The translations under genes and the position numbers were made by a program. The notes under the pieces were generated by a model. It made no database searches. It was given only the letters and a program-made list of their open reading frames with translations, and was not told where the DNA came from. Positions 7,260 to 15,481 of a stretch of DNA of 20,721 nt are shown piece after piece. The stretch spans positions 1 to 20,721 of the forward strand of contig JBBSOW010000055.1 in NCBI GenBank assembly GCA_038259365.1, given 5' to 3'. The DNA is from JBBSOW01 sp038259365 (GTDB lineage Bacteria > Actinomycetota > Actinomycetes > Propionibacteriales > Propionibacteriaceae). Every line of letters begins with the position of its first letter. Position 1 is the first letter of the stretch.

Positions 7260-8810
7260 CTAACGGACGGCGCAGCCGTCGACGAGCGGGAGCGGCGCCG
7301 GCACCCCGACGGTGGGCAGCCCCAGGCCCACGGCCTTGCTTGGCCGAACGCCGCCGGAGGTGTTTCGGGCCTGCCAGGCGTCGCCACCCGCGGTCCGCCG
7401 CAGGCGGGAGAGCCCGGAGTCGGCGTTGAGATGGTGCGGGGCGGCGTAGGTGATCTCGGTGTTCGCCAGGTCGCCCGGCCGGGGTCGCTGCGCGGCGGCC
7501 TCGTCGACCGCGACGTGGACGAGCCGGCCGTCTCGAGCCCGCCCCGACATCCGGTGGGTTTCACCGTCCTTGCGCCCCTCGCCGTCGGCGAACAGCACCT
7601 CGACGGTCTCCCCGAGCAGCGCCTGGTTCTCCTGCCACGAGATGGCGTTGACGAGCTTGACCAGCCGCTCGTAGCGCTCCTGGACGACGGCCTTGGGCAC
7701 CTGGTGGGCCATGGTGGCGGCCGGGGTGCCGGGCCGGATCGAATACTGGAAGGTGAACGCGGCCGAGAATCGGGCGGCCTCGACGACGTCGAGGGTGCCC
7801 TGGAAATCGGCCTCGGTCTCGCCGGGGAAGCCGACGATGATGTCGGTCGTGATGGCGGCCTTCGGCATTGCCGCTCGCACCCGGCCCAGGATCGCCAGGA
7901 ATTTGGTGGAGCGGTAGGAGCGTCGCATCGTCTTCAGGATCGCGTCCGAGCCGGACTGCAGCGGCATGTGCAACTGCGGCATGACGTTGGGGGTCTCGGC
8001 CATGGCCGCGATGACGTCGTCGGTGAAGTCCTTGGGGTGGGGAGAGGTGAAGCGGACCCGCTCCAGCCCCTCGATCGTGCCGCAGGCGCGCAGCAGCTTG
8101 GCGAAGGCCTGACGATCCCCGAACTCGACCCCGTAGGCGTTGACGTTTTGGCCCAGCAGGGTGATCTCTTGGACTCCCTCGGCCACCAGTGCCCGAATCT
8201 CGGCCAGGATGTCGCCGGGCCGCCGGTCGGTCTCTTTGCCGCGCAGCGCCGGCACGATGCAGAAGGTGCACGTGTTGTTGCAGCCGACGGAGATGGAGAC
8301 CCAGGCGGCGTAGGCGGAATCGCGCCGGGTGGGCAGCGTCGAGGGGAACTGCTGCAGGGACTCGGCAATCTCGACCTGGGCCTCTTCGGCGATCCGGGCG
8401 CGTTCCAACAGCACCGGCAGGGAGCCGATGTTGTGGGTGCCGAAGACGACGTCCACCCAGGGAGCCTTCTTCGTGATCGTGTCCCGGTCCTTTTGCGCCA
8501 GGCAGCCCCCGACCGCGATCTGCATGCCCGGGTGCGACTTCTTCGCGGGCCGCAGGCGGCCGAGGTTGCCGTAAAGCCGGTTGTCGGCGTTTTCCCGGAC
8601 CGCGCAGGTGTTGAACACGACGAGGTCGGGATCCTGCCCCGTGGGCGTCGAACGATAGCCCGCCTCGTCGAGGAGCCCCGCGATGCGTTCGGAATCGTGC
8701 ACGTTCATCTGGCAGCCGTAGGTGCGTACCTCGTAGGTGGGGGCATGGGGGCGGGGCGCCGACGCCGCCGGGCCGGCGGTTGAAGCCTGGGTTAGTTGAT
8801 CGCTGGACAT
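7260..8810 (-). CDS. miaB: tRNA-2-methylthio-N6-dimethylallyladenosine synthase
   Basis: MiaB is a radical-SAM methylthiotransferase that converts i6A37 to ms2i6A37 in tRNA, completing the MiaA pathway. The 516-residue protein has the N-terminal UPF0004 domain with three cluster-binding cysteines (33 in YGCQMN, 69 in NTCAVRE, 103 in GGCLAQ). The radical-SAM CxxxCxxC triad follows at 177, 181 and 184 (GCNNTCTFC). A C-terminal TRAM domain lies roughly at 395-460, then a Pro/Gly-rich tail. The ATG at 8810 lacks a clear ribosome binding site. A TAAACT hexamer (8821-8826 on the minus strand) could be a -10 element giving an almost leaderless message. It is divergent from the aldose epimerase gene. 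Confidence 0.95.
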   Translation of the reverse strand: MSSDQLTQASTAGPAASAPRPHAPTYEVRTYGCQMNVHDSERIAGLLDEAGYRSTPTGQDPDLVVFNTCAVRENADNRLYGNLGRLRPAKKSHPGMQIAVGGCLAQKDRDTITKKAPWVDVVFGTHNIGSLPVLLERARIAEEAQVEIAESLQQFPSTLPTRRDSAYAAWVSISVGCNNTCTFCIVPALRGKETDRRPGDILAEIRALVAEGVQEITLLGQNVNAYGVEFGDRQAFAKLLRACGTIEGLERVRFTSPHPKDFTDDVIAAMAETPNVMPQLHMPLQSGSDAILKTMRRSYRSTKFLAILGRVRAAMPKAAITTDIIVGFPGETEADFQGTLDVVEAARFSAAFTFQYSIRPGTPAATMAHQVPKAVVQERYERLVKLVNAISWQENQALLGETVEVLFADGEGRKDGETHRMSGRARDGRLVHVAVDEAAAQRPRPGDLANTEITYAAPHHLNADSGLSRLRRTAGGDAWQARNTSGGVRPSKAVGLGLPTVGVPAPLPLVDGCAVR

Positions 8811-8901
8811 GATGGCTGTGAGTTTAATGCGCCGAGTCTCCGCGGGCGATTCTGCGCAGCGGCCGCCGATCGGGTAGGCGAGGTTTCGCTAGGGTTTGGG
8901 T

Positions 8902-9804
8902 ATGCGCCCCAGTGGAAACCAGTACGAGATCAACGCCGGAGGTTACGCCGCGGTGGTCTGCGAGGTTGGCGCCACGTTGCGCGCGTTGGAGTTCGACGGC
9001 GAGGCAATCCTCGACGGCTTCGGCGAGAGCGAAAACTGCACCTGGTCTCGCGGGCAACAGCTTGTGCCGTGGCCCAACCGCATCCGCGACGGACGCTGGA
9101 GCTATGCGGGGCAGAGCCAGCAGTTGCCGCTGACCGAGGCGGATCGTCACAACGCGATTCACGGCCTGGCCAACTGGATTCCTTGGCTGCTGGTCGAACA
9201 CACCGAATCCTCGCTCACCCAGCGGGTGGTGCTGCATCCCCAGCCGGGCTGGCCGGCGACGCTCGAGGTCGGCCTGCGGCACCAACTGTCGGCAGAAGGG
9301 CTCGCCGTGAGTGTCACCGCGCGCAACCTGGGCGATGCGGTCCTGCCGTTCGGCTACGGGAGCCACCCCTACTTCAGGACCGGGTCCTCGAACGAGGAGA
9401 CGGTGGCCCACATCCCTGCCAGCAAGTTCCTCGGCGTCGACGCGCGGATGCTGCCCACCGAGCTCGTCGAGGTAGGGCAATCCGGTCGGGATCTGCGCCG
9501 GCCCGCGGCGCTGGGTAATCTCGAGTTCGACACCGCTTACACCGAACTGGAGCGCGACGGCGATCGGCGGTGGCGGGTCAGGCTCACCGGCAACCGACGC
9601 AGCATCGAGGTTTGGGGGGACGAGAGCTTTCGTTGGGTACAGATCTTCACCGCCAACGAGTCCGGTGTCGCCCTGGAACCCATGACCTGCGGCCCGGATG
9701 CGTTCAACCCCGGGGCCACCCACGAGGATCTGGTGTGGTTGGAACCGGAGTCGACTTTCGAGGGCCGCTGGGGCGTATCCGCCCAACCGGGTAAAGATTT
9801 GTAA
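8902..9804 (+). CDS. Aldose 1-epimerase family protein
   Basis: Aldose 1-epimerases (mutarotases) interconvert the alpha and beta anomers of hexoses such as galactose and glucose. The 300-residue protein has the conserved VPWPNRIRDG segment (Arg60), two catalytic-type histidines (His87 in AIHGL and His155 in GSHPYF), Asp210 in FDTAYT and the likely base Glu259 in LEPMTCGPDAFNPG. This motif set resembles the YihR-like subgroup, whose sugar is not always galactose, so I give no gene symbol. The ATG at 8902 is preferred over the TTG at 8896. TAGGGT (8890-8895) fits a TANNNT -10 element, which would again imply a very short or absent leader. It lies 57 bp before gluA on the same strand, but gluA seems to have its own promoter. 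Confidence 0.88.
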   Translation: MRPSGNQYEINAGGYAAVVCEVGATLRALEFDGEAILDGFGESENCTWSRGQQLVPWPNRIRDGRWSYAGQSQQLPLTEADRHNAIHGLANWIPWLLVEHTESSLTQRVVLHPQPGWPATLEVGLRHQLSAEGLAVSVTARNLGDAVLPFGYGSHPYFRTGSSNEETVAHIPASKFLGVDARMLPTELVEVGQSGRDLRRPAALGNLEFDTAYTELERDGDRRWRVRLTGNRRSIEVWGDESFRWVQIFTANESGVALEPMTCGPDAFNPGATHEDLVWLEPESTFEGRWGVSAQPGKDL

Positions 9805-9822
9805 CCAAACTGCGACCAAAAC

Positions 9823-9853
9823 TTGCGCTCGTAGGTGGCGAGCGAAAGATAGT
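9823..9853 (+). promoter_or_regulatory. Possible gluA promoter
   Basis: TTGCGC (9823-9828) and GATAGT (9848-9853) could form a promoter, with a long 19-bp spacer. The -10 element ends 8 nt before the gluA ATG, and no ribosome binding site is visible, so a leaderless transcript is possible. Consensus match only. Confidence 0.35.
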
Positions 9854-9861
9854 CTCGCGGC

Positions 9862-10638
9862 ATGAGCGAAACTCCACCGGGCGGCGCACGGTCAACGGGC
9901 GTCCAGCCGTTGGTCGTGTTGGACAAGGTCAACAAGCACTTCGGCGCCCTGCACGTGTTGCAGGACATCAACCTCAGCATCGCCCCGGGCGAGGTGGTCG
10001 TCGTCATCGGGCCATCCGGATCGGGTAAGTCCACACTGTGCCGGGCAATCAACCGCCTCGAGACGATCGACTCGGGCACTATCACCATCGACGGTAAGCC
10101 GTTACCCGCCGAGGGCAAAGGCCTGGCGAAGCTCCGCGCGGACGTCGGCATGGTCTTCCAGGCTTTCAACCTCTTCGCCCACAAGACGATCCTCGAGAAC
10201 GTGACCCTCGGCCCCCAAAAGGTCCGCAGAGAGTCCAAGGCCAAGGCCAAGGAGCACGGCCTCCAACTGCTGGACCGCGTCGGGGTCAAGGTCCAGGCGG
10301 AGAAGCTGCCGGCTCAGCTCTCCGGCGGGCAGCAGCAGCGGGTGGCCATCGCCCGCGCCCTGGCCATGGATCCCAAGGTCATCCTGTTCGACGAGCCGAC
10401 CTCTGCGCTCGATCCGGAGATGGTCAACGAGGTGCTCGACGTCATGGTCGATCTGGCCAAGGGCGGCATGACCATGGTCGTGGTGACCCACGAGATGGGC
10501 TTCGCCCGCAAGGCCGCCAATCGGGTGGTCTTCATGGCCGACGGCCAGATCGTCGAGGAAAACGACCCCGAGTCGTTCTTCACCAATCCCCAAAGCAATC
10601 GCGCGAAGGATTTCTTGAGCAAGATCCTCAGCCACTAA
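9862..10638 (+). CDS. gluA: Glutamate-type amino-acid ABC transporter, ATP-binding protein
   Basis: This is the ATPase that powers a polar amino-acid importer. The 258-residue protein has all cassette motifs in order: Walker A GPSGSGKST (50-58), Q-loop Gln100 in MVFQAFNLF, signature LSGGQ (153-157), Walker B VILFDE (173-178) and switch His210. The FNLFxHKTxLENV stretch is typical of the GlnQ/GluA class. It is the first gene of a four-gene set with the binding protein and two permeases downstream. That set matches the corynebacterial GluABCD glutamate system in gene order, and such an operon near recA-recX is known in other actinobacteria. The name rests on gene order and similarity; glutamine or another acidic amino acid is possible. 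Confidence 0.92.
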   Translation: MSETPPGGARSTGVQPLVVLDKVNKHFGALHVLQDINLSIAPGEVVVVIGPSGSGKSTLCRAINRLETIDSGTITIDGKPLPAEGKGLAKLRADVGMVFQAFNLFAHKTILENVTLGPQKVRRESKAKAKEHGLQLLDRVGVKVQAEKLPAQLSGGQQQRVAIARALAMDPKVILFDEPTSALDPEMVNEVLDVMVDLAKGGMTMVVVTHEMGFARKAANRVVFMADGQIVEENDPESFFTNPQSNRAKDFLSKILSH

Positions 10639-10643
10639 CGCTC

Positions 10644-10661
10644 GCTGGGTGGGTACCCAGC
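10644..10661 (+). other. Stem-loop between gluA and gluB
   Basis: GCTGGGT and ACCCAGC form a 7-bp perfect stem around a GGGT loop, starting 5 bp after the gluA stop. No U-tract follows, so it is more likely an RNA-processing, stability or weak attenuation element than a full terminator. Confidence 0.45.
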
Positions 10662-10720
10662 CCTTGTCTCACCCAGACAGCACATGGCCTAACCGGCCGT
10701 CCCAACCCGAAAGGCACACG

Positions 10721-11581
10721 ATGAAGTTCCCCACCAAAAAGTTGTCCACCAGAATTTTCACCGGGCTCGCCCTGCTCAGCCTGGGCCTCACCGCCGCCTG
10801 CGGCGGTGGCGGCGACTCGGCCGCTCCAGGGGGAGGCGGATCCGGCGATGCCGGTGGTGGCGCGGTCACCATCGGCATCAAGTTCGATCAGCCGGGCCTG
10901 GGTCAGCAGATCGGCAGCGACTACAAGGGCTTCGATGTCGACGTGGCCAACTATGTGGCCAAGGACCTCGGCTACTCCTCGGTCAACTTCATCGAATCCC
11001 CTTCGGCGCAGCGCGAAACGTTGATCCAAAGCGGCCAGGCCAAGATGATCTTCGCCACCTACTCGATCACCGACGACCGCAAACAGAAGGTTTCGTTCGC
11101 CGGACCGTACTTCAAGGCCGGGCAGGACCTGCTCGTGAAGGCCGACAACACCGACATCACCGGCCCGGACTCGCTGGACGGGAAGAAGCTGTGCTCGGTC
11201 ACCGGCTCGACCTCGGCCAAGAAGATCCAAGACGACTTCTCCAAGGGCGTCCAACTGCAGCAGTTCGACACCTACTCCAAGTGCGTCGAGGCCCTCAACG
11301 CCGGATCGATCGATGCGGTGAGCACCGACAACATCATCCTGGCCGGTTTCGCGGCCCAGGATCAGTACAAGGGGAAACTCAAGGTCGTCGGCAAGCCCTT
11401 CTCCGAGGAGAACTACGGCGTCGGCATCAAGAAGGGCGACACCGCGCTCTGCGAGAAGATCAACACCTCGCTGAAGAAGATGATCGACGATGGCACGTGG
11501 AAGAAGGCCCTCGAGGAGAACGTCGGCAGTTTCGAGTACGACAAGTCGGCGAACCCGCCGACGCCGGACGCCTGTTCCTGA
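10721..11581 (+). CDS. gluB: Glutamate-type ABC transporter, substrate-binding lipoprotein
   Basis: This is the extracytoplasmic binding protein that captures the amino acid and delivers it to GluC/GluD. The 286-residue precursor has a lipoprotein signal peptide: basic MKFPTKK, hydrophobic IFTGLALLSLGL and lipobox LTAAC with Cys27 as the lipid-modified residue. A Gly/Ser-rich linker then leads to a family 3 solute-binding domain, with features such as YKGFDVDVANYVAKDLG, SITDDRKQKVSFAGPYF and ENYGVGIKKGD. Further cysteines (in LCSVTG, SKCVEAL and ALCEKI, plus one near the end) could form disulfides. The ATG at 10721 is chosen because the signal peptide starts there and GAAAGG (10709-10714) lies 6 nt upstream. 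Hairpins flank the gene on both sides. Ligand is inferred, not shown. Confidence 0.93.
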   Translation: MKFPTKKLSTRIFTGLALLSLGLTAACGGGGDSAAPGGGGSGDAGGGAVTIGIKFDQPGLGQQIGSDYKGFDVDVANYVAKDLGYSSVNFIESPSAQRETLIQSGQAKMIFATYSITDDRKQKVSFAGPYFKAGQDLLVKADNTDITGPDSLDGKKLCSVTGSTSAKKIQDDFSKGVQLQQFDTYSKCVEALNAGSIDAVSTDNIILAGFAAQDQYKGKLKVVGKPFSEENYGVGIKKGDTALCEKINTSLKKMIDDGTWKKALEENVGSFEYDKSANPPTPDACS

Positions 11582-11589
11582 TTGACTCG

Positions 11590-11625
11590 CTGAGGCCGGG
11601 GCGTCATTGCGCCTCGGCTCTTCAG
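11590..11625 (+). terminator. Strong hairpin between gluB and gluC (partial terminator or 3' stabiliser)
   Basis: GCCGGGGCG (11595-11603) pairs with CGCCTCGGC (11610-11618), 9 pairs with one G-U, around a 6-nt loop. An outer CTGA/TCAG helix adds four pairs. It begins 9 bp after the gluB stop. No U-tract is present and gluC follows, so partial termination or protection of the gluB message end is the likely role. Confidence 0.6.
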
Positions 11626-11660
11626 CAAGCTAAAGCTCACTCAAGCGAAGGAGGTGGGAA

Positions 11661-12350
11661 GTGGAGGGATTCCAAACCCTGCTGACCCAGTACGACGTGC
11701 TGGCCGCCCTGTGGATGACCATCAAACTCACGGTGCTATCGGCCGTCGGCGCCTTGGTCATCGGCACGGTGGTCGCGGTGTTCCGGGTGTCCCCGATCGG
11801 GGTACTCCGCGTCTTCGGGGCCGCCTACGTCAATATCGTGCGCAACACCCCGCTGACGCTCATCACCTTCTTCGCCTTCTTCGGGGTGTCGATCACGCTC
11901 GCGATCAATCTCAGCGATCCGACCTCGCCGACCTCCATCGCCGATAACACCTTCCGCTTCGGCGTCATCGCGTTGGCTGTCTACCACGCTGCCTTCGTGG
12001 CCGAATCGCTGCGCAGCGGCGTCAATACGGTGCCTCCGGGTCAGGCCGAGGCGGCCCGCGCCATCGGCCTCTCGTTCACCCAGACACTCTCGCAAGTCGT
12101 TTTGCCGCAGGCCTTCCGGGGGGCCATTGCCCCGCTGGGCAACACCCTGATCGCCCTGACCAAGAACACGACGGTCGTGGCCACCATTGGCGTGGCCGAG
12201 CTGGCCCTCACCATGAAGAACATGATCGAGTTCAACTCCTCTTTGCTGTTCGCCGTCTTCTTGCTCATCGCCGGCTGCTTCGTACTGCTCACGCTGCCCA
12301 CCGGCATCCTGTTCACCTGGCTCTCCCGAAAGTTGGCGGTGCAGCGATGA
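11661..12350 (+). CDS. gluC: Glutamate-type ABC transporter, permease
   Basis: One of the two membrane subunits that form the translocation path. The 229-residue protein has several hydrophobic helices (about 15-45, 60-82, 98-118, 155-180 and 195-222). The EAA loop, GQAEAARAIGLSFTQ (127-141) followed by VLPQAFRGAIAPLGN, contacts the ATPase. It belongs to the HisM/GlnP-type amino-acid permease group. The start is a GTG at 11661 with a near-ideal ribosome binding site (AAGGAGG, 11648-11654, 6 nt away). Its last codons overlap the gluD start by 4 bp, so the two permeases are translationally coupled. Confidence 0.93.
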   Translation: MEGFQTLLTQYDVLAALWMTIKLTVLSAVGALVIGTVVAVFRVSPIGVLRVFGAAYVNIVRNTPLTLITFFAFFGVSITLAINLSDPTSPTSIADNTFRFGVIALAVYHAAFVAESLRSGVNTVPPGQAEAARAIGLSFTQTLSQVVLPQAFRGAIAPLGNTLIALTKNTTVVATIGVAELALTMKNMIEFNSSLLFAVFLLIAGCFVLLTLPTGILFTWLSRKLAVQR

Positions 12351-13204
12351 GCAACTCAGTCCTGTTCGATGTCCCCGGCCCCAAAGCCAAGGCCACCTAC
12401 CGCATCGTGGCGGTGATAGTGGTCCTCATTGTGGCCGCACTTCTCTTCCTCATCATCCGGGGGCTGGCCAACCCGGACAACAACCAGTTCACGGCCGAAA
12501 AATGGTCCCCTTTCCTCCAGCCCGCCACTTGGACCGCCTTTTTGCTGCCGGGTCTGTTGTCGACGCTCAAGGCCGCCGCTCTCGCCATCCTCCTCGCGGC
12601 GATTCTTGGCACCGCCCTAGGTCTGGGCCGCCTCTCCGACATCGCCCCCATCCGAGTAGTCTGCGGCATCTTCGTGGAGTTTTTCCGCTCCGTTCCAGTG
12701 CTCATGCTGATGCTGTTCTTCTACTATCTCGCGATCTTTTTCCTTCAGATCCAAGGCTCGGCGAGCTCCTTCTTCGGGGTCGTCGCCGGGCTCACGATCT
12801 ACAACTCGGCCGTGATCGCCGAACTCATCCGATCGGGCGTGCACTCTTTGCCGAAGGGCCAGCGCGAGGCGGGATTGGCGGTTGGTCTCACGTCCAGCCA
12901 GACCATGTTCTCGGTGCTACTTCCCCAGGCCATCACGGCGATGCTCCCGGCCCTGGTGAGCCAGCTCGTCGTCATCCTCAAGGACACCGCGCTGGGCTAC
13001 ATCATCAGCTACGCGGACCTGCTGCGCTCCGGACAGACCCTGGCCAGCGGCCTCGGCAACCTCATTCCGGCCCTGATCGTCATGGCCGCCATCTTCATCG
13101 CCATCAACTGGACCCTGACCATCGTGGCCAACCGGGTCGAGAATCGGTTGCGCAGCAAGGGCGAGACGGTCGTCAAGCCGGCTGACCTCCCTGCCACCGT
13201 CTGA
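12347..13204 (+). CDS. gluD: Glutamate-type ABC transporter, permease
   Basis: The second membrane subunit of the importer. The 285-residue protein starts with a cytoplasmic stretch and a hydrophobic helix (about 18-38). An extracytoplasmic segment and the permease core follow, with the EAA loop GQREAGLAVGLTSSQ (171-185) and LLPQAITAMLPALVSQ. The ATG overlaps the gluC stop in an ATGA junction, which fixes the start. It is longer than GluC because of the N-terminal helix, as is usual for GluD. The stop lies 11 bp from the rny stop on the opposite strand, and a small hairpin spans both stops. Confidence 0.93.
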   Translation: MSNSVLFDVPGPKAKATYRIVAVIVVLIVAALLFLIIRGLANPDNNQFTAEKWSPFLQPATWTAFLLPGLLSTLKAAALAILLAAILGTALGLGRLSDIAPIRVVCGIFVEFFRSVPVLMLMLFFYYLAIFFLQIQGSASSFFGVVAGLTIYNSAVIAELIRSGVHSLPKGQREAGLAVGLTSSQTMFSVLLPQAITAMLPALVSQLVVILKDTALGYIISYADLLRSGQTLASGLGNLIPALIVMAAIFIAINWTLTIVANRVENRLRSKGETVVKPADLPATV

Positions 13205-13217
13205 GCCCTCGTGGGCT
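13204..13217. terminator. Small hairpin across the convergent gluD and rny stops
   Basis: AGCCC (13204-13208) and GGGCT (13213-13217) pair around TCGT. It covers the last base of the gluD stop and the first bases of the complementary rny stop. The stem is short and has no U-tract, so a bidirectional terminator is only possible, not shown. Confidence 0.3.
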
Positions 13218-14826
13218 ACCGAGCAACCTCGATGGCACGGGATTCGCGGATCACGGTGACGCGTATCTGGCCGGGGTAGGTCAGCTCCTCCTCCACCTGC
13301 TTGACGATGTCGCGGGCGAGCACCTGGGCACCGATGTCGTCGAGGTGATCGGGTGAGACCATGACGCGCACCTCGCGGCCGGACTGCATGGCGAACACCT
13401 TGTCGACCCCCTCGTGCTCCAGGGCGATCTGCTCCAACCGCTCCAGTCGCTTGACGTAGGCCTCGAGGCTCTCGCGGCGGGCACCGGGGCGGCCGCCGGA
13501 GATGGCGTCCGCGGCCTGGGTGAGCACGGCCTCGACGGTGCGGGGTTCGACCTCGTTGTGGTGGGCCTCGATGGCGTGCACGATGTCGGGGTGTTCCCCG
13601 TGGCGGCGTGCCAGGTCTGCGCCGACCATGGCGTGGGTTCCCTCCACCTCGTGGGTCAGCGCCTTGCCGATGTCGTGCAGGAACGCGGCCCGCTTACACA
13701 CGGCCACGTCGAGACCCAGTTCGGCGGCCATCAGGCCCGCCAGGTGACCGCACTCCACCAGGTGTTTCAACACGTTCTGCCCGTAGGAGGTCCGGTAGCG
13801 CAGGCTCCCCAAGATGGGGATGAGGCCTGGGCTGAGATCCGAGATGCCGACCTCGGCGAGGGCGTCCTCGGCCGCCCGCAGGCAGCGTTCGGCAATCCTG
13901 GCCTTGCTGCGCGCGTGGATTTCTTCGATGCGGGCCGGATGAATGCGGCCGTCTTGGACCAGCTCGGTCAGCGTCATCCGAGCCGTCTCACGGCGTACGG
14001 GATCGAAGCTGGAGAGCAGCACCGACTCGGGGGTATCGTCGATCATGACGTTGACGCCCGTGACCTGCTCGAAGGCGCGGATGTTGCGCCCCTCGCGGCC
14101 GATGATGCGTCCCTTCATGTCATCGCCGGGCAGATCCACCGTCGAGACCACCGACTCCGAGGTCTGCTCCGAGGCGCAACGCTGGATGGCCCCCACGATG
14201 ATCTGTTGCGCGCGGGCCTCGCCCTCGCGCTGGGCCTGTCGTTCGATGTCTCGGGAAATCACGTGCGCGCTTCGCTTGGCCTCGTGTTCCACCTCGGCCA
14301 TCAGCCTCGCCACGGCCTGCTCTTGAGTGAGCGCCGCAATGCGCTCCAACTCCTCGCGGTGGCGCCGATCGGCGTCGGCTAGCGACTCCTCGCGCTCGCT
14401 CACGGCCTGCAGTCTGGCGTTCAGCGAGTCGGACTTGTCGGCGATGGCTCGCCGCTCGGCGTTGAGCCGATCTTCCCGCTCGCTCACCCGGCCCTCACGC
14501 TGGGTGTGGGTTATCCGGAGATCGGAAAGTTCTTGGCGTTGGGCGGCGGCGCGCTCATCGGACTCGCTCCGCCGTCGTTCGGCCTCTCGCACCAGGGAAT
14601 CCGCCCGCCTCTTGGCGTCGTCGCGGTACTCGTCGGCGGCGGCTCGCACGTTCACGGCGGCCTCCTCGGCCCGGGCGCTCAACGCCACGATCGCCGCGTG
14701 TTGACGCTCCTCCGCCTCAGCATCATGGCGATGCTTGCGGGTCAGCGCCCAAGTCAAGCTTCCCAGCCCCAGCAAAAGCACGACGATAAGCCCAAAAAGC
14801 ACCGCCTCGGTAACTCCAATATCCAT
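13216..14826 (-). CDS. rny: Ribonuclease Y
   Basis: RNase Y is a membrane-anchored endoribonuclease that starts mRNA decay. The 536-residue protein has an N-terminal transmembrane helix (about 8-28) and a long charged coiled coil rich in Arg and Glu (about 34-200). A KH RNA-binding domain with GRIIGREGRNIR (239-250) follows, then an HD metal-dependent hydrolase domain with His355, the HD pair His384-Asp385 in FLHDIGKA and His398. Domain order and length match the family. The ATG at 14826 puts the membrane helix at the very start. GAGAG (14833-14837 on the minus strand) is a weak ribosome binding site 6 nt away, and a better AAGGAG lies too far upstream (16 nt). It follows recX by 95 bp and has a good promoter of its own. 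Confidence 0.95.
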   Translation of the reverse strand: MDIGVTEAVLFGLIVVLLLGLGSLTWALTRKHRHDAEAEERQHAAIVALSARAEEAAVNVRAAADEYRDDAKRRADSLVREAERRRSESDERAAAQRQELSDLRITHTQREGRVSEREDRLNAERRAIADKSDSLNARLQAVSEREESLADADRRHREELERIAALTQEQAVARLMAEVEHEAKRSAHVISRDIERQAQREGEARAQQIIVGAIQRCASEQTSESVVSTVDLPGDDMKGRIIGREGRNIRAFEQVTGVNVMIDDTPESVLLSSFDPVRRETARMTLTELVQDGRIHPARIEEIHARSKARIAERCLRAAEDALAEVGISDLSPGLIPILGSLRYRTSYGQNVLKHLVECGHLAGLMAAELGLDVAVCKRAAFLHDIGKALTHEVEGTHAMVGADLARRHGEHPDIVHAIEAHHNEVEPRTVEAVLTQAADAISGGRPGARRESLEAYVKRLERLEQIALEHEGVDKVFAMQSGREVRVMVSPDHLDDIGAQVLARDIVKQVEEELTYPGQIRVTVIRESRAIEVAR

Positions 14827-14852
14827 GGTGTGCTCTCTTTCGCTCCTTGGCC

Positions 14853-14881
14853 AAGCTAGGGCGAAATGGAGCGCTTTTCAA
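14853..14881 (-). promoter_or_regulatory. Predicted rny promoter
   Basis: On the minus strand TTGAAA (14876-14881), exactly 17 bp, and TAGCTT (14853-14858) form a good vegetative-type promoter in the recX-rny gap. Transcription would start near 14846, about 20 nt before the rny ATG. Confidence 0.55.
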
Positions 14882-14921
14882 GCACCGACGTCGTGCGAGG
14901 GCGCCGGATGGCCGGGTGCGC

Positions 14922-15398
14922 CTAGGAATTCTCACCGTCAATGGCGGCCTGGATCTGGGGCTTCACCTCGTCGAGCACCTGAACCACCACGGGGCCGGGA
15001 AAGCCGCGACGAGCCAGCGCACCGGCCAAGCGCCGCTGCTGCACGTGCGGCTCGTAGCGGGCCAAACCCCGCAGCTTCCGCGTGGCCAGCTCACGGGCTG
15101 CCGTGAGCTCGTCCTCGTCGTCGACCTCGCCGACGGCCCGGCTCACCGTCTCGGGATCGACCCCCTTGCGGCTCAGTTCTTGACGCAAACCGCGCTTCGA
15201 CAGCGTGCGTCGGCGTTGACGGGATTCGATCCACGCGTGGGCGAATTCCTCATCGTTCACCAGGCCGAGCTCGGTGTAGCGATCCAGGACCGCGCGGATC
15301 GCCTCGTCGGGAACCCGCTTGGCCACCAACGCCTTCTCCAGTTCGGCCCTGGTGCGGGCCTGGCCGGTCAGCTTGCGCAGGACGATCTGGCGAGCCAC
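14922..15398 (-). CDS. recX: RecX, regulator of RecA
   Basis: RecX binds RecA and limits filament growth and ATPase activity. From the GTG at 15398 the product has 158 residues built of three-helix RecX repeats: ARQIVLRKLT...RTRAELEKALVAKRVP, then the GLVNDEEFAHAWIESRQRRRTLSKRGLRQELSRKGV block, then the RKLRGLARYEPHVQQRRLAGALARRGFP block. The GTG has no properly spaced ribosome binding site. The frame stays open upstream with family-like codons (DPAEVARQIV) to a CTG at 15485 whose CTGA overlaps the recA stop. AGGTGG lies a few bases before it. Starting there would give 187 residues, closer to other actinobacterial RecX proteins. It lies directly after recA, surely in one transcript. Confidence 0.9.
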   Translation of the reverse strand: MARQIVLRKLTGQARTRAELEKALVAKRVPDEAIRAVLDRYTELGLVNDEEFAHAWIESRQRRRTLSKRGLRQELSRKGVDPETVSRAVGEVDDEDELTAARELATRKLRGLARYEPHVQQRRLAGALARRGFPGPVVVQVLDEVKPQIQAAIDGENS

Positions 15399-15481
15399 CT
15401 CCGCGGGATCGGCCGGCGGCCCGGCCTCGACCGCGTCCAGTTCGGCCGAATCCGCGTTCCTCGAGCCCCGGCGTCGCTGGC

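Noticed and set aside
7236..8783. 515-codon plus-strand frame opposite miaB
   Set aside because: miaB has complete catalytic motifs; the opposite frame has no recognisable family and is a shadow of codon bias.
13414..14382. 322-codon plus-strand frame opposite rny
   Set aside because: Shadow of the RNase Y gene, with no domain or start signal.
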